Assembly (NCBI RefSeq): GCF_040436345.1
Contig: NC_133235.1
Location: 15,586,660-15,650,659 of the forward strand
Length of the DNA stretch: 64,000 nucleotides
Direction of reading: 5' to 3'
Source of the DNA: Pagrus major
Lineage: Eukaryota; Chordata; Actinopteri; Spariformes; Sparidae
This document shows positions 24,410-49,715 of this stretch, one piece after another (positions within the stretch are counted from its first letter, which is position 1; each line of letters starts with the position of its first letter). The translations under genes were made by a program, and so were the position numbers. The notes under the pieces were generated by a model. It was not told where the DNA came from and did not search any database. It was given only the letters and a program-made list of their open reading frames with translations.

Positions 24410-24482
24410 AATTACAGCGACGCGCCGGAAGCGGAAATGAGCTGTAGTGTGGTTAATGACGTCATGACGGCTCCGGTCTCTA
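24410..24482 (+). promoter_or_regulatory. RAB12 promoter core with ETS and full CRE motifs
   Basis: GC-rich segment just upstream of RAB12. It holds GCCGGAAGCGGAAATG (two ETS-type GGAA cores, from 24424) and the full palindromic CRE TGACGTCA at 24457-24464. Motifs are seen directly; function is inferred. Confidence 0.5.
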
Positions 24483-24545
24483 ATGGCTGAACAACAACAA
24501 CTGTCGGCGAGTGACAAACTTTCTCAAACTTCTACTGAGTCGTAA
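24483..24545 (+). CDS. Possible upstream ORF of RAB12 (20 codons)
   Basis: ATG at 24483, TAA at 24543-24545, encoding [20 protein letters not shown]. It sits about 95 bases before the RAB12 start in a different frame and ends before it. It is real only if transcription starts upstream of 24483, which is not known. Confidence 0.3.
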   Translation: MAEQQQLSASDKLSQTSTES

Positions 24546-24639
24546 GAAAGTTGGCGACAGCGCATCATTTCGACTGTATAACAATTTACGAGTTATTGTT
24601 TATTTTTTTTTAACCGTAATTACAAATGTGGAATTACTG

Positions 24640-30729
<6,090 letters not shown>

Positions 30730-30749
30730 GAGTCGGACTGGTCCCCCAT

Positions 30750-30751
<2 letters not shown>

Positions 30752-30804
<53 letters not shown>
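30752..30804. repeat. (CA)n microsatellite in RAB12 3' UTR
   Basis: About 26 uninterrupted CA units starting 23 bases after the RAB12 stop codon, followed by CTCTCACTCTCACACACT. Minus-strand frames of Cys-Val repeats here are artefacts of the repeat. Confidence 0.97.
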
Positions 30805-30807
<3 letters not shown>

Positions 30808-32865
30808 CACTCTCACACACTCAGCTCACACGTGCAGAGTACCAACTTTACCACCAGGGTGCAGCAAACAGCAGCAGTTTGAAGCTATTGACTGCTGATT
30901 TAAGATGCATGGACTCTCTTAACAACCAGTATTATCTTCCCCCGATTCGCAACTGTACACTACATTATGTACCACAGCAACACTTCGGCCTGGTGAATCA
31001 CCCACTTCCTACCACCCTTCTGTCTACACTCGACCCCAGACTACCTCATTCCTCGGACCGTATGGCTAGCTGTGCCCCGCAGGTGCCTTCGAGGTAGAGA
31101 GCCCTCTGATAGCAGTTGCACATTTATATTGGAGGGGGATTATCGAGGGGCTTGTTCTCTTCCTTTTAGTCCGCACACATACTGTACACTAAGTTTGATA
31201 TTGTGTTGAGTTTCCCCGACGGTCTCTGCATCATCTAGCTTCCAGAAAAGGGATAACAATATCTCACATCTCTACAGTTCAGTTTAAAATTCCTGGTGTT
31301 GGTACAGTAGTTTTATATTCTTCTAAATAGGTATTATTATCAAGCGACAAGTTGACTTGAGGTAAACAAAAGCACATGATGTAAATACGGTGTGTTGCTG
31401 TAACGACTGGACAAGGTGCAGATTTCTGTAGCCAGCAGGAGGTGGTTGCGTGGTGGTGATCATATCAGTTTGTATTCCTTCGCCTTAAGGTGTAAAAGTG
31501 GCTGGAACGGCTCATTTCACTTGTGTATAAATTGTAACGTTTTGCACTACAATCCATCTTATCTAGTTAAGCTGACAAGAGGAAAAAGAAACTTGTAGTT
31601 TTTAGCGCTAGTGAAGATCGATGTTGCCTCCTCGGTAGTGGCCTCTCTGAAATCTTCCACGCCCTGATGAAGTGATGCAAGGAGAGATGGGTAATGTAGT
31701 CTTTGAGGGATTTCACAGGGGCATTCTCCATGTGTGTTTCTGGCTTTTTAGAGGAAATAGAGACATTAAATAGCTAGTACACACACCCACACACACATGG
31801 TTTTAGCCTTTGTTTTGGTTTTGTTACTAATATTGCAAAGTGTTTTGTTTTTGATGTTTTTCCTTTGGATTCAGATACAACTTCAAGAAGAATGTTTGAG
31901 TTTCTCTTTTTGGGGACAAGTGCAGGAAGGTTTGTTTTGTATTTGAATGACTCAGGAAACCTTGATCGGCTCATTTTGACAGGCTTTTATTGCAGACTTG
32001 ATTTATTTAGAGTTTCATAACAAAAAGATAAACATCTTCATAAAGATACTAGTTGATTTTTTAGAGGAGGGCAGCCGTTTTGAATTTATAATTTGGCCGT
32101 TTGGTGATATCCCATCGCTTGCACATTAAAAACAAATTAGGCTGTGCATGTTAAGCCCTCCTGTGTTCATAGACATTAATAGTCATTTAATTCTTCCGTC
32201 TTTTTTGTTAAATTAATGCAATATTAGCAAATGTAGCACTGTGAGTGTCTCTGTTTTGTTTTGTCATGTTGAAGTAAAAGTCTGAAGTTGAGGAAGGATG
32301 AGCCCGTTCAAGGACCTGATTTAAAATGACTTAAACTGACCCGCTATTGGTTTTTTTGTTGTTTTTTTTTGTTGAGGTTTTATGTTACTGTCAAGCTTTT
32401 GTGGACTTAAAATGGCACATTATGTATTCTAACAAATGAATAGTTTCATACCAAAACATAAACAGTTGAAAATAAGAGATCTTTGTGAACGAAAAAATCA
32501 CCGACATACAAGCACATCTCGCAATAAGATCATCAACCAGCAGACGACAAACTCCCCGCAGGCTCATCCCTTGTGCGTTGATATTGTTTTCTTTGGAATC
32601 AAACTTTTCATTTGTCCCCCGCTGACTTTTAGCATTTGGCACTAACCCTGAGGTCTTTGTTTTAATAGCCAAGCCTTATACTACTCAGTGTTTTAAATAT
32701 ACATTTTAAAACGATAAATGCTTTTATTTGAAATGTGTATCCTTTAAGATGGAAGACTGTACTTTGTATTAAACCTGTTACTATAAGTCTTTGAAAAGTT
32801 TTGGCATGTTTAAAGCAAATTTGTGGTATTTATAACTTGTGGCATTCTTGAACTAATGAAATGCA

Positions 32866-32871
32866 ATTAAA
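32866..32871 (+). terminator. Candidate poly(A) signal of RAB12
   Basis: ATTAAA hexamer about 2.1 kb after the stop; a second ATTAAA is at 32768-32773. Either could be used. Confidence 0.4.
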
Positions 32872-32885
32872 GATATCTATATTTA

Positions 32886-33700
32886 TTACCAGATGATGGT
32901 CTCGGTTTCATAGTGTTGTGGTGTGTGTCTTTACCGAGGGGATGATCTGAGGGGTATAAGAAGAGACTTTATTGATCCCTCACTGGGGTAATTCATATGT
33001 TATAGCAGCTTACAGATTGGGTGAAAGATAAGAAAATTGAAAGATAAAAGCAAAGCATAGATAGAATAAAATACTACTGTAAATACAAATAGACTATACA
33101 TATTCACTTTTCACATACAAATATGACCATGGTGGCCAATTTGCAAAGGATAATTGCATTTGGAATTGTAACACACAGTGTGCAGTATAAGAAGTATAAT
33201 AAGAATAAATAATTTCACAGAGCAAACAGAACAATCCAACAAAATATGAGTTTGAGAGCAAAACTTTCCAAACTGCAATCAGAAAATGTTTTATTGCAGA
33301 TCGCAATTTTCTGACTTTTCTGAAGTTTTAAATACACAAACAAACGTTTTGGACTTTCAGATGAAACTTTAGGATTTGCAAACAAAAGTTTGTGATTCAC
33401 ATTAATACATTTTGAATCACAAATATATTTTACTTGCAATAAAACATTCTTCTCATTGTGTTTTTGATAGTTTTTCTCTCAAATCTATTCTGTTTGACTG
33501 CCAAAATGACAATTTTCTCAATTTTAATGCATTTTTTTCATTGAATTTTTCAGTAGATGTGTTTTTACTTCAGATTGGGGTCTTGGGGATGAAACCACTA
33601 ATTTGAGGATCTGATTTCTGAGATTGATTTATAAGATTTTCCATACATAGAGCTGAGTAATAGTATCTCTTGAATCCATCTCTCCACCTCATGTGAAGGT
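32886..33700. other. RAB12-MTCL1 intergenic region with retroelement-like tail
   Basis: The segment from about 32964 (GACTTTATTGATCCCTCACT) to about 33130 resembles the tail of a common fish retroelement, recognised from the TTTATTGATCCC motif; the family is not assigned. The rest is AT-rich and unremarkable. Confidence 0.4.
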
Positions 33701-33719
33701 GTTCAGCAGCCAATAGTGT

Positions 33720-33900
33720 GTGTGTCATTAGGGCATGCGCACCAAAGCGTGTCAGACCTGGTCCCAGAGAAAACAAGGGGTGTGCTTGGGCGCTTGTGAG
33801 GCTGGAGCGCATGCGCCCCGCAGAAAATCACGGGCGTCGAGCCTCACACCGCAGCGATTGCAGATCTTACATGTCAGATAGGAGGGAGTGGGAAGGGGGT
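33720..33900 (+). promoter_or_regulatory. MTCL1 promoter region with NRF1-type palindrome
   Basis: The base composition turns GC-rich here. GCGCATGCGC at 33807-33816 is a perfect NRF1-type palindrome, and another GCATGCGC is near 33733. The promoter role is inferred from position upstream of the MTCL1 first coding exon. Confidence 0.45.
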
Positions 33901-34293
33901 GCGAGACACGGGGGCCCCGACAGTCACAGCCCGGTGTAACAGAGGGATGGAGACCCGATCTGCGGAGGAGGAAGAGGGCTGACTCTTTTCTTCCCAACTT
34001 GAGCCTTACGAGCCCTGTCTGCAGATGCAACCTGTCTGTCATCCCATCCGTCCCAGTAATCCCTTTTTTTATTGCAGTGTTTCCTCCAGAGGGGACTACA
34101 ATGACAACCTGGTGAATGCAGACGAGATGGAGTAAAACATCTTAGCCCGACGCAGGATGCGCATCCCCAACCCGACAAGGAAGAAGGTAGAGAGAGCTGG
34201 CTGTTTTTCTGGTGTCGCATGTCAGAGATTTTCCGCGGTGTTGTGGATTGATCGTTTCCTTCATCGCCCCCCTGCTGCCGGTGTCGGTGTATA
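33871..34293 (+). other. MTCL1 5' leader with several short upstream ORFs
   Basis: If transcribed as a continuous leader, ATGs open short frames at 33871-33939 (22 residues), 33947-33982 (11 residues) and 34025-34135 (36 residues), and others near 34158 and 34219. A pyrimidine-rich TTTTTTTATTGCAG ending at 34077 could instead be a splice acceptor of a leader intron. Confidence 0.35.
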
Positions 34294-40765
<6,472 letters not shown>

Positions 40766-43550
40766 TAATTGTGAAAACGCTTTTTAGTACGCTGCAGCTC
40801 ACTGGAAGACATTTGCTTTCATGCGAAAAAGAGCTGTTATGTTTCCTGGCTCAGCTGTGATAAAGCAGACGACTGGCTTTTGCGGGGAAGGGGGCGAGAT
40901 ACGTGTCATACAGACGCCACCTCTGGCACTTGTCTATTTAAAATGCTTTAAGTGCTTTGGCCCCTCTCTCTCGCATGTAAACGAGGGGAAATCTCAGTTA
41001 ATGTGAGTCTATTGCAGATCAATGGCAATCACAGGCCTGATCAGCAGGGTCACTGCACTGAATTAATTTCATCAATCACACAGACGCTCTGTGACGGCCG
41101 TTTCAAAACAATCGCTTTGTGGAACGATGCACAGACCGTCTGAGTGACTTCAGGCTACATGCATGGTATTTTTAAAACAACTAAATGAAGATGTCCTTAT
41201 TCACGGCTGAATTCTGGTAGAAAAGTTGCAGAAGAAATAAAGGTGAGTTAGGTGCATTCAAACCTTGAAGCTCATGAGTGCTTCAAGAATACTAGAAAGC
41301 TACAGTTCTGCTGAATACTGTCTGAGGTTGCTACCACCACTCTGCCTCATAGCTGAAGTGTGTTAACAAGGTAACCTCCAGGTTCCCATAAACGTCTCTC
41401 TGGAAAGGAAGTTCAACAGCTTCTTCAGCCAAGAGTATTTCTTCCTGATTATCAGCGCAGAGTCAAAGCTCATATAAGTGTTGTGTTCATTTTAGCTAGC
41501 TTCCTGTCCATTGTGCAGTTAGCGGTCCTCTCCCTCCTCTCTACATCACCACACTTGCACGACTCCTTTCTTTTTTGCAGGCAGCTCTCTTCGCCTCTTT
41601 CTTTTCTTCAAGCGGTTTTTCATCACTTGGCCTGTTTGGTAGTATAAGCCGTCACAGGGAGCACTGGAATTGGTAGCTTTCCCTGTTCTGCCCGATCAGA
41701 CAGGACCGCCTCTTTATTGGATAAAGTAGGCAGGGATACCCGAACATTTCTTTTCTCTTTTACAGGAGGAGGAGAGACATGGGTTACTGACCAAACACTC
41801 TATAACAGTGATTACTGTTGGATTAAAGAGCTACTTAACACTGATTTAAATATGAAAATAACACTTACAGCAGATTTTGCATGCTTACAGCTCGCATGCT
41901 GCTTTGGGAGACGTCAACAAGAAGCGTACAGTCATAAAGTTAGCCACAGGATACACCTGAGCCTTAATTTCAGCCCTGTTTGTAGACGTTTTGATTAATC
42001 TTCACCTACCAGTGTAACTATAATGTACAGACACACTTCAAATACATTTTTTTTTTAATCAGTTAAAAAATTTCTGCTTGATATGTTAGCATTAGAATCT
42101 CAGATAAATGTATTGTGAGGTACTGATGGTATTTGCACCCGTTTTGCTAACGTACAGAATTCAGACTTTTCTCTATGGACTTTTGCATGACGCTACTCTC
42201 ACGTTGATCAGTGGGCAGAGTATTTGCTTTGATAGCAGTGAAGGAAGGTTCCTCTCACAGGTAATAAGATGAGCGGAGGCTGTTCTCAGTGGGTTCAGCT
42301 GCTTTGACTAATCGATTCTGACAACAGCAGGTAACACACCGTCTGGCAATGAAGAGAAAGTAGGCTAATACCAGACCAGTCAGTATGGAGATGTGACTTT
42401 CCTCTTGGCAACCGTGTCTGTTTTTATCACGTGTGCTGCTGGTTTGATTCCCAACTCGAGCCGCAGTGACTCTTAATGACCTCTGCTCCTCTGCACTGGT
42501 TGCAAGTCTATATTCTGAAACAGTTTATGAGCTTACCTATCATTTTGTTTTTGAAGGCAACTCATCAGCCTCAGATGGAGCTGTATGTGCTCATATGAAG
42601 ACAGAAAATCCATGTCAAGTGTAGATGTGCTAATGCAGCATATGCAAATTCCAGCTTTTGTTGTCATAGCTTGACGCTGGTAAACTCTTGGAAGGAAATG
42701 ACAGACGAGCAGTAAGATGACGAGTTATTTGCTGGTTCCAGACCCTTAATTCTGAGCAGTGCTGCGATACATAGAAACAGGATGACACAGACTCTGTTGT
42801 ACACAGGGAAACAGGAGAGGGAGGCTCTGACAGCGGCTGCTCCAAATGATTGCAGATTTTTTTGTGTTCCCCCGAGGTTTGTCCCAGAAAAATACAAGCC
42901 GTCTCTGGATCTGCACTTCTGCATCATGTGACCACATGCCCCCACCCCCCATTCCTTACCAGAGGTGTGCATTTACAATGCAGCGCCCCAATATTTTCAT
43001 TTTTGCGCGGAATCCACGTTTTTTTGGTCCAGTTAATCACCATGTACTCATTTTGAAATCCCGTGAAATTCATAAAGCACAGCAAGGTAGCCCATTTATC
43101 CTTTTACTGTTGATAGCAGAGGGGTGATAAGAGTATTTACATACACTTAGTCAGGGATGAATTTAAATAGATGAATCTAAGAATTTGCCCTTTGCTTTTG
43201 CAGTCACAGAGATAAATCTCAGTGACAGAGCAGAGAGGAGGAGCACGCTTTACTGATAAGAATGTGGTTCAACTGGACTGAAAGGTTGTTTCTTCCCCTT
43301 CCTGCTTTAATTAGATCTTGTACATTTTGACCCAGGTGTAATGTAACACAGTGAAAATCTTCCGCTCACCTTTTGTTTTTTTACTTCCTTAATTCCCACA
43401 GTGGCACCGTGGCTCCAGACTAAAATGCATGTTGTATCTTTACTTTGTTATCATCTATAAGTTAGTTAAAAGTATGAGCACCAAAAGTGCTTCAGTGCAT
43501 TTGTTTAATATAAACTTGTTGAGTTGTCACATCAAGCTGCAATTTACTCT

Positions 43551-43800
43551 TTAAAGGAACAGTTCACCCACAATTCAGTCCTGATCTCCCCACCACTATG
43601 CCAATGGATAGTCGGGTGAAGTTTTGTAGTCCACAGAAAATTTCTGGAGCTTCACAGCAAAAAGCATTCATGTTTTAAAACGTTAAAAATGGAACAAGAA
43701 GCCCAAAACCTAAAATGGCTCCACACAGCTCGTCTGCCGTGATGCAAGTCTCTGAAAGCCTCAAGATCTGAAATTTAGACCCATTTTTTAAGCTGAAATC
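43551..43800. repeat. Interspersed repeat, family B copy 1
   Basis: Begins AAAGGAACAGTTCACCCA and includes GAAGTTTTGTAGTCCACAGA, TCCACACAGCTCGTC and CAAGTCTCTGAAAGCCTC. The last two are shared with 56130-56170 in the same intron. Confidence 0.6.
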
Positions 43801-46800
43801 AAGGGTGTAATTAACATCTTCTCAAATCATTTTGGAAAATGGAAAGGAAATTGTTCCCTTAACTGTTTCTCTGAGTCCTGTCTGTGTTGAGCTGTTAACT
43901 CTCTTCAAGGGCATCAGTTTGTGTTGAAAAGTGGTGGGGACATAAAGGCTCAGATGAGAAAAAAAACTTTTAAATAGTCCTCAACATGTGTGTTTGTAGG
44001 CAGTGTAATGAGGTGATTGTATAAGGTCGGCGTAAACAGTCACAGCGGGAAAACAAATTGCTTAACGGTGTATCAACATTAATTTCTTCTCATTTCTTAA
44101 TTAACATTTCTTGATGCTAACTATTTTTAACTAATTATGCTTTTAAAAAGAGATGGGGGCAGAATTGGTCCTTCAAAAAGTGGTTTGAACTTGTCCCCAG
44201 CGTCCTCAGTGTAAATGACACCTATGGCTCCATGTGCTCTGTTAGCTGTGAGCTATTAGCTGTTAACAGCTAACATCAAACCAGCGCTCCTCCTGCTGAT
44301 TTATTGTTCACAATATAGCATTATCAGGAAAAGTATAGGGTGTTTCCCTGGTCAATAGTGAGATTTCAGATTTTAACACCTTTTATTTTTCGTAGGTCTC
44401 TGCTGTGTAGCCAGTGACAGTAATTGTGGTAACAGCATGAGAAGACGCACTCTGTTGTAGAAAGAGATAGTAACTCATATATAAATACAAAAATCCCTTT
44501 TGTCCTGAAGGCTTCCTGGGGAAGATCTCGTCTCAGGACGACGGGATGCCATGAGTCCTGAGCCATGCGTGGCACCTGTGTCTTCTTCCATTTAGTTTTT
44601 TAAATGATCTTCTGCAGTCGTTTCATCACTAAAGTTAAGTGGTAACACACTTTCTAGAATACAAACAAGTTTCTTCAGTTAATTTTCCTGTCACACTTTC
44701 TCACCACAGTGTTAAAAGGGCAGCTGCCCTCAGACGTCTGGGCATCTCTGGCCTTTAAATCCCATCTCCTCCTGTCCCTGTGCCTGCTCTCTTCTCTCAG
44801 AGGCTACACGGTGTGACTCTGGCCCAGAGATTGGCACCCCTGCATGGATTAATCCAACAAGAAGGCCTGTTATAAAACAGCATGGCGTGTTTCAGCACCC
44901 TGATGGGAGGGGACAGAGAGAGAGAGAAAGACAAAGAGGCAGAGAGGCAGAGAATGGCTGTAATCAGATGGCTGTAGGCCCTGTTTGCCTGCGATACGAC
45001 CACAGCTCCCCGGCTCACAGACCTGATATTATTAAACAGTTTAGGAGGGCTGGTTGACAGGACCCTCTGTTGTTACTGTATTGGCTTGAAGAGCAAATTG
45101 CTGCTGCTGCCTTTGTGTGGTCAGTAAGCAGGCGAACAGCGATTGGTGGAGAGATTTTTCATCCCTCATGACATTTGAAGAAAGGCCTGCTGATACGTGT
45201 AATGAAATGGAACTAATGAAACGTCAACGTGCATAACAGGAGCATCAGGTGATTTATTAGGTGCTCTCTGTCCCCAGTGTGATAAGTTCATCTTTCATTA
45301 CAATAATCCGTCGTGCTGTTCTTTTCCTCCTCAGTGAGTATCAGATATGTCTCGTGTCAGATTTGTTGACATGCAGAAGAATTGACTTGACATCAGATCT
45401 CCGGAGGACAGAACAGCAAAAAGAAAGCGTAAATCTACATATGGAGGTGTAGCTGTATTTTATTGTGCTAACTCGTGTAAACACCACACTCTGATCATAC
45501 TACCACAAATATGCTTCTCTTTGCTGTAGGTGTCATTACATTATGATATATGATATAGATACTCTCATTTGCTGACACTCAAAACATGGATTAATTCAAG
45601 GGGGTGTGTGGTATGTAGCAGCGCAGACAGCTTTCAAAGGGACTATTTCTTTGGTAAAAAAGTAGTTCCATTGAAAACTGCAAGGTCTGCAGATTATTGA
45701 ACAACGGGGACTCATATTTTAATGGAACTTTTTAATTGCCATTTTCTTTGTAGGTACCACAAACAAAATTCCACTCACCTCCATTTTTTTGGCGTGTAGG
45801 CAGAAATCAGAAATCAGATTAACAATAATAATAATAATAATTTTAGCGTAAAGACTGGCAATAATGAGACTGACATCTGTACAAAGATAGCACATTTTGC
45901 CTTAGAGCAGCTGTAGTGGGATGTAACCATCCTCTAAACATTTAAACACCAACCTAACACTGTTGTGTGTGTGTGTTGTGTTGTAGTCAGCGAGTCAGTA
46001 TTGAGTATTGGCAGTATTTGCATTTTTTTTCCCACACATGTAAAAATAGGAATCGAGGGTATCTCCTGGAGTCTTTTGTTGTTTTGTTTCACGACTACAA
46101 AGGAACGAGTGGGGAATGCCTGAATTCTTAATAAGTCCCATCAACGGCGTCTGAGCGAGAGTCACTGCAGACATCGTTTGATTCATGTCACATCAGCTGC
46201 CTCGTGCTCCTTCTTTCTCCCAAGATCTCAGCAGAAGAGATGTCGGCTTTGAAGAATCTCCTGATTCTCATATCTGCTTCTTCTTCATATTTCTCCTCTC
46301 CTCTGCTGTGGTTCCCTGTCGGAGGAGTGTGAGGGAATCTCATTGACCTAGTTAATATCTTGTGTCTGACTCCGCCAATGGGAAGGAGAGCAGCAGGAGG
46401 AGAGGAGAAGCGCAGGGACTCTGCTGTAAGTGGAAATCTGCTGCAGTGACACGCGTCCATATAAAGCTTATCATCACACAGTGGCTGCTCAATTTCTCCA
46501 TTTACATAATTGGCAGCAGAAGGTGTTTACTTATAAAATATTATTATCATTATTATTATTATTCAAGAAATCACTGAAATTAAAAGTTTAGAAGGTCAGA
46601 CCTGTGCTGTAAACATGAGGCAGTCCCTGATTCCTGATATGAGTAATATCTCAAATTTAATGATATTTGAAATAAGTTGAACCTTTTTGGTGTGTTGTAA
46701 AGCATTGTGGAAGCAATGACATTGTTACCCTAAAGGCAAACTATCTGCGACACAAAGCAAATAGGGAAATCATCAATTCTGCATGAAACCCTGAAGTGAT

Positions 46801-48086
46801 GTGTTATAATTCTGAAGCGCTGCCCTTTGAAGTTTAAAACCCTTGAAAAATGAAATTCCTCTTCCATATGAACATGCCTGGCAAGTGTTTCGATTTACAC
46901 AAGTATCAAAGCTGCCACTTTGTAATCATAAAACGTCCTGAAGCATTCACTGACACTTAAAAAGCATTTCAAAACACATCTGAAGTCATCTTAGATGCAA
47001 TCTTCTGGAATCTTGAGACTCTTATTTCATGTTTGATTTTGATTCAAAGCACCAGTTATGTATCAAAGATGGCAACCATTTTAATTTTTTAGTAATCCAG
47101 TCAGGATCTTAAAGTAGTAAAATTGTGAGAACATGTTAAATTACAGTCAATTTATCCTGAGGTTTTTTGAGATTAAATCATGGTTTCTGTTTCCAGCCAT
47201 GACTTCAGAGCTGCTGGGACCTTTTAACGTCCCTATGTGGTGATTGGACAATTATGACATGCAGGTATTACTGTGTTCCCCTTTTAAGTTTAGCATTTTA
47301 GCTTAGGTATTCGTAAGCAAAAACAACCGCAACATTACGACAATTACAGTCAAAAACAGACATTTAACTGCTTCACATCATCAACAATAAAGAATATAAA
47401 TATACCAAAATGCAAGTAACACACACCTTATATCAAAGGATTTGTTTCACAGAGCTATACTGAAGGTTATAAAAGGATCTCTGGTGATCCTCTATATCTC
47501 CATCCTGATGCTAACAACTCATATTCACCATAGGGAGGGTGTGATCCTTCTGACATACTGGGTTGTTGTTGACCCACAGTATCGCTCGACAATCTTACTG
47601 AGTCTATTCTTGTTAACTCTTTTAAGTTGCTCTCTCTCATCTTCTTTTCTTACTTCTGCTTATGTTTATGTTTAAACCTCAGGACAGTTTTCCTAATTTC
47701 CTTCTGTGTAACTTGTACCTACCTACTAGCTTGCAAAAATTTGCAAATTCACGCAAAAAACATCCAACTGAGGGTGATCTCATCAGTTTTAAAGCTATTT
47801 TGATTATTAATGCACAATAATATTGGCATGCTTTTGCTATTGGCCAATAAGGCTTTAAAATGAAATGTCTTCTTTGGCCAAAACTGAACATTTCTGCCAA
47901 TAAGATGACGCTTGAATTTGACAAAGTAGTTTTTCTTCTTCTTCTTTTGACCAGTGACTTTGTACATTTTGAAAAGGATTATATGTCTGCATCTATCAGT
48001 GAGACATCACGATAAGAGTAGGCATAATAATATGTTCATTTCACTACAGGAGACTAGATATTCTCTGCTATTAGATGGGGAAAAAA

Positions 48087-48412
48087 TATGTGCGTATATC
48101 GGTATCAGGAATCAGCCGAAATGAGTTGGACAACATAGGATATTGGCAAAAATCCAGTATTGTGCATCCCTGATTCTGACCAAAGTGAATGAATGATTGT
48201 ATGTTATGGCAATCTATCCAATAAATATCAACCCCATTGTGTCGATCAACGAAAAGTCAGGATATCGCCAAGTCAGTAGGATTCATCATCTCAGAATCAT
48301 TCAAGTCTGTACAGACTGTCATGGCAACCCGTCCAATAGTTGTTAATATATCAAACTGGACTAATTTTGAGGACCAAAAAACAGACAAATAGACTGACTG
48401 CCATGTTGCTAG
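48087..48412. repeat. Composite of degenerate interspersed repeats
   Basis: 48087-48176 resembles part of the CCGATAT family (GTATATCGGTATCAGGAATC). 48175-48412 contains CATGGCAACCCGTCCAATAG and similar words typical of another fish repeat. No coding frame. Confidence 0.4.
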
Positions 48413-49247
48413 CATGTCTATAAACCTACCTCATCATCCTACAGTGCACTGCTCAGCTTAACCTAGATCTGAAACGGCAGAACATAGACAGAGCCCAAGG
48501 TTGGTTTCTCGGATGCTTCTCTTTTCCACTGTAACAAATGGTATTAGCAGTTATATTTAGGGAGGCTGACAGCAGCTTGGCAGGCTGTAAGTCAGACTGA
48601 GTCATTGTGTTTCTCACCTCTCCTCCAAACACTACGAACAGACAGGCCACCAGAAAAAGTGGAGCTCCAGATAGTCTGTTGGGGGCCATAGCCTTGAGTG
48701 AAATACAGTCCTCAACAAAACAAGTTTTCACTTTGCAGAGAGTGGGCAGGTGTCGGCTTTGATCATAGATATGCAGCTGAGTTATATACTGTATGAGGAA
48801 GGATTTTGGAATCACTTGTAGGCTGTGTCACAAATGGGGGGAAGATGAAGTGCTATTATTGATATTTCTAATTTAACCATGGATCAAATGAAAGTGTGTG
48901 TAATGTGAAAGGGGTCACCTGAAGGCACAGAGAATTGTGACTCTACTCTTTTAAATGGCAAAAAGACAAAGTTAGGAACTTACTGATGAACATAATGGAG
49001 CATTTTGCAGCCAAAAAAAATTCTCAGGAGTTGGTGGAGTGACTATAATTCAGCAGGTGGACAGAAATCTGGCTTTAAATAGCCATTTTTTGCTAACAAA
49101 TGTAAGTATTATACTGTATGTCAAGGCTGCATGTCTGTCAGCGTTTTCTGGAGTTCTTCTGCCTCTAATGACCAAAAAAATCAACAAATGCAGTTTTATG
49201 TTTCTCATAGAGGTTAGTTAAATAATAACTAATATTTTCCTTTTTAA

Positions 49248-49715
49248 TGAGACATGTTATGCTCATTTTCAGGTTCATACTACTACAATTGGTTTATAAG
49301 CTTCAATGCTTAAAAAACTAATCAGTTTTCTCATTCTGTCCAGTTCTGCAGCACTGTATTACCCCCTCTGTCTGAAACACTCTGATTTAGTACCTGTCTC
49401 TTTAAGGCCCCTCCTCCTGAATACCCAGTCTCCTCTGATTGGTCAGCTCACACATACCTGACACGCCACCACCGTTAACAACAACAGAGCAGCTGTGCTA
49501 AGTTAATGTCACGTTCCAAACTAGCCACTAGGCATAAATTATGCAAATGTGTGACATGGTGACATAGTGTGATGTCATGAAGACACAGAATTAGAGGCGG
49601 GACTACTGACGAGGCGTTTCAGGAGCAGTGTTTTCTGTGGGAGAGAGGAGCTTCTGTCCTGCGGACTTTGGCCTTTTTAACCTTTCAAGATCTTTTACAT
49701 GCACAAGAACCTATA
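49248..49715 (-). repeat. Interspersed repeat, family A copy 2 (inverted relative to 9650-10060)
   Basis: The reverse complement aligns with 9650-10060 through the blocks AAGCTCCTCTCTCCCACA, CGTCAGTAGTCCCGCC, CACACATTTGCATAATTT, GACCAATCAGAGGAGACTG, CCTTAAAGAGACAGG and AATACAGTGCTGCAG. It is slightly longer than copy 1 and keeps a segment missing there. Confidence 0.75.

Larger units (their letters stand above)
30730..32885 (+). other. rab12: RAB12 3' UTR (inferred)
   Basis: About 2.1 kb without coding content after the stop. It includes the CA microsatellite and ends near two ATTAAA signals (32768-32773 and 32866-32871). Length and end are inferred from those signals. Confidence 0.5.

Noticed and set aside
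24511..24639. 43-codon in-frame extension upstream of RAB12
   Set aside because: It would need a GTG start; the ATG at 24640 gives the conserved MDP start of the family.
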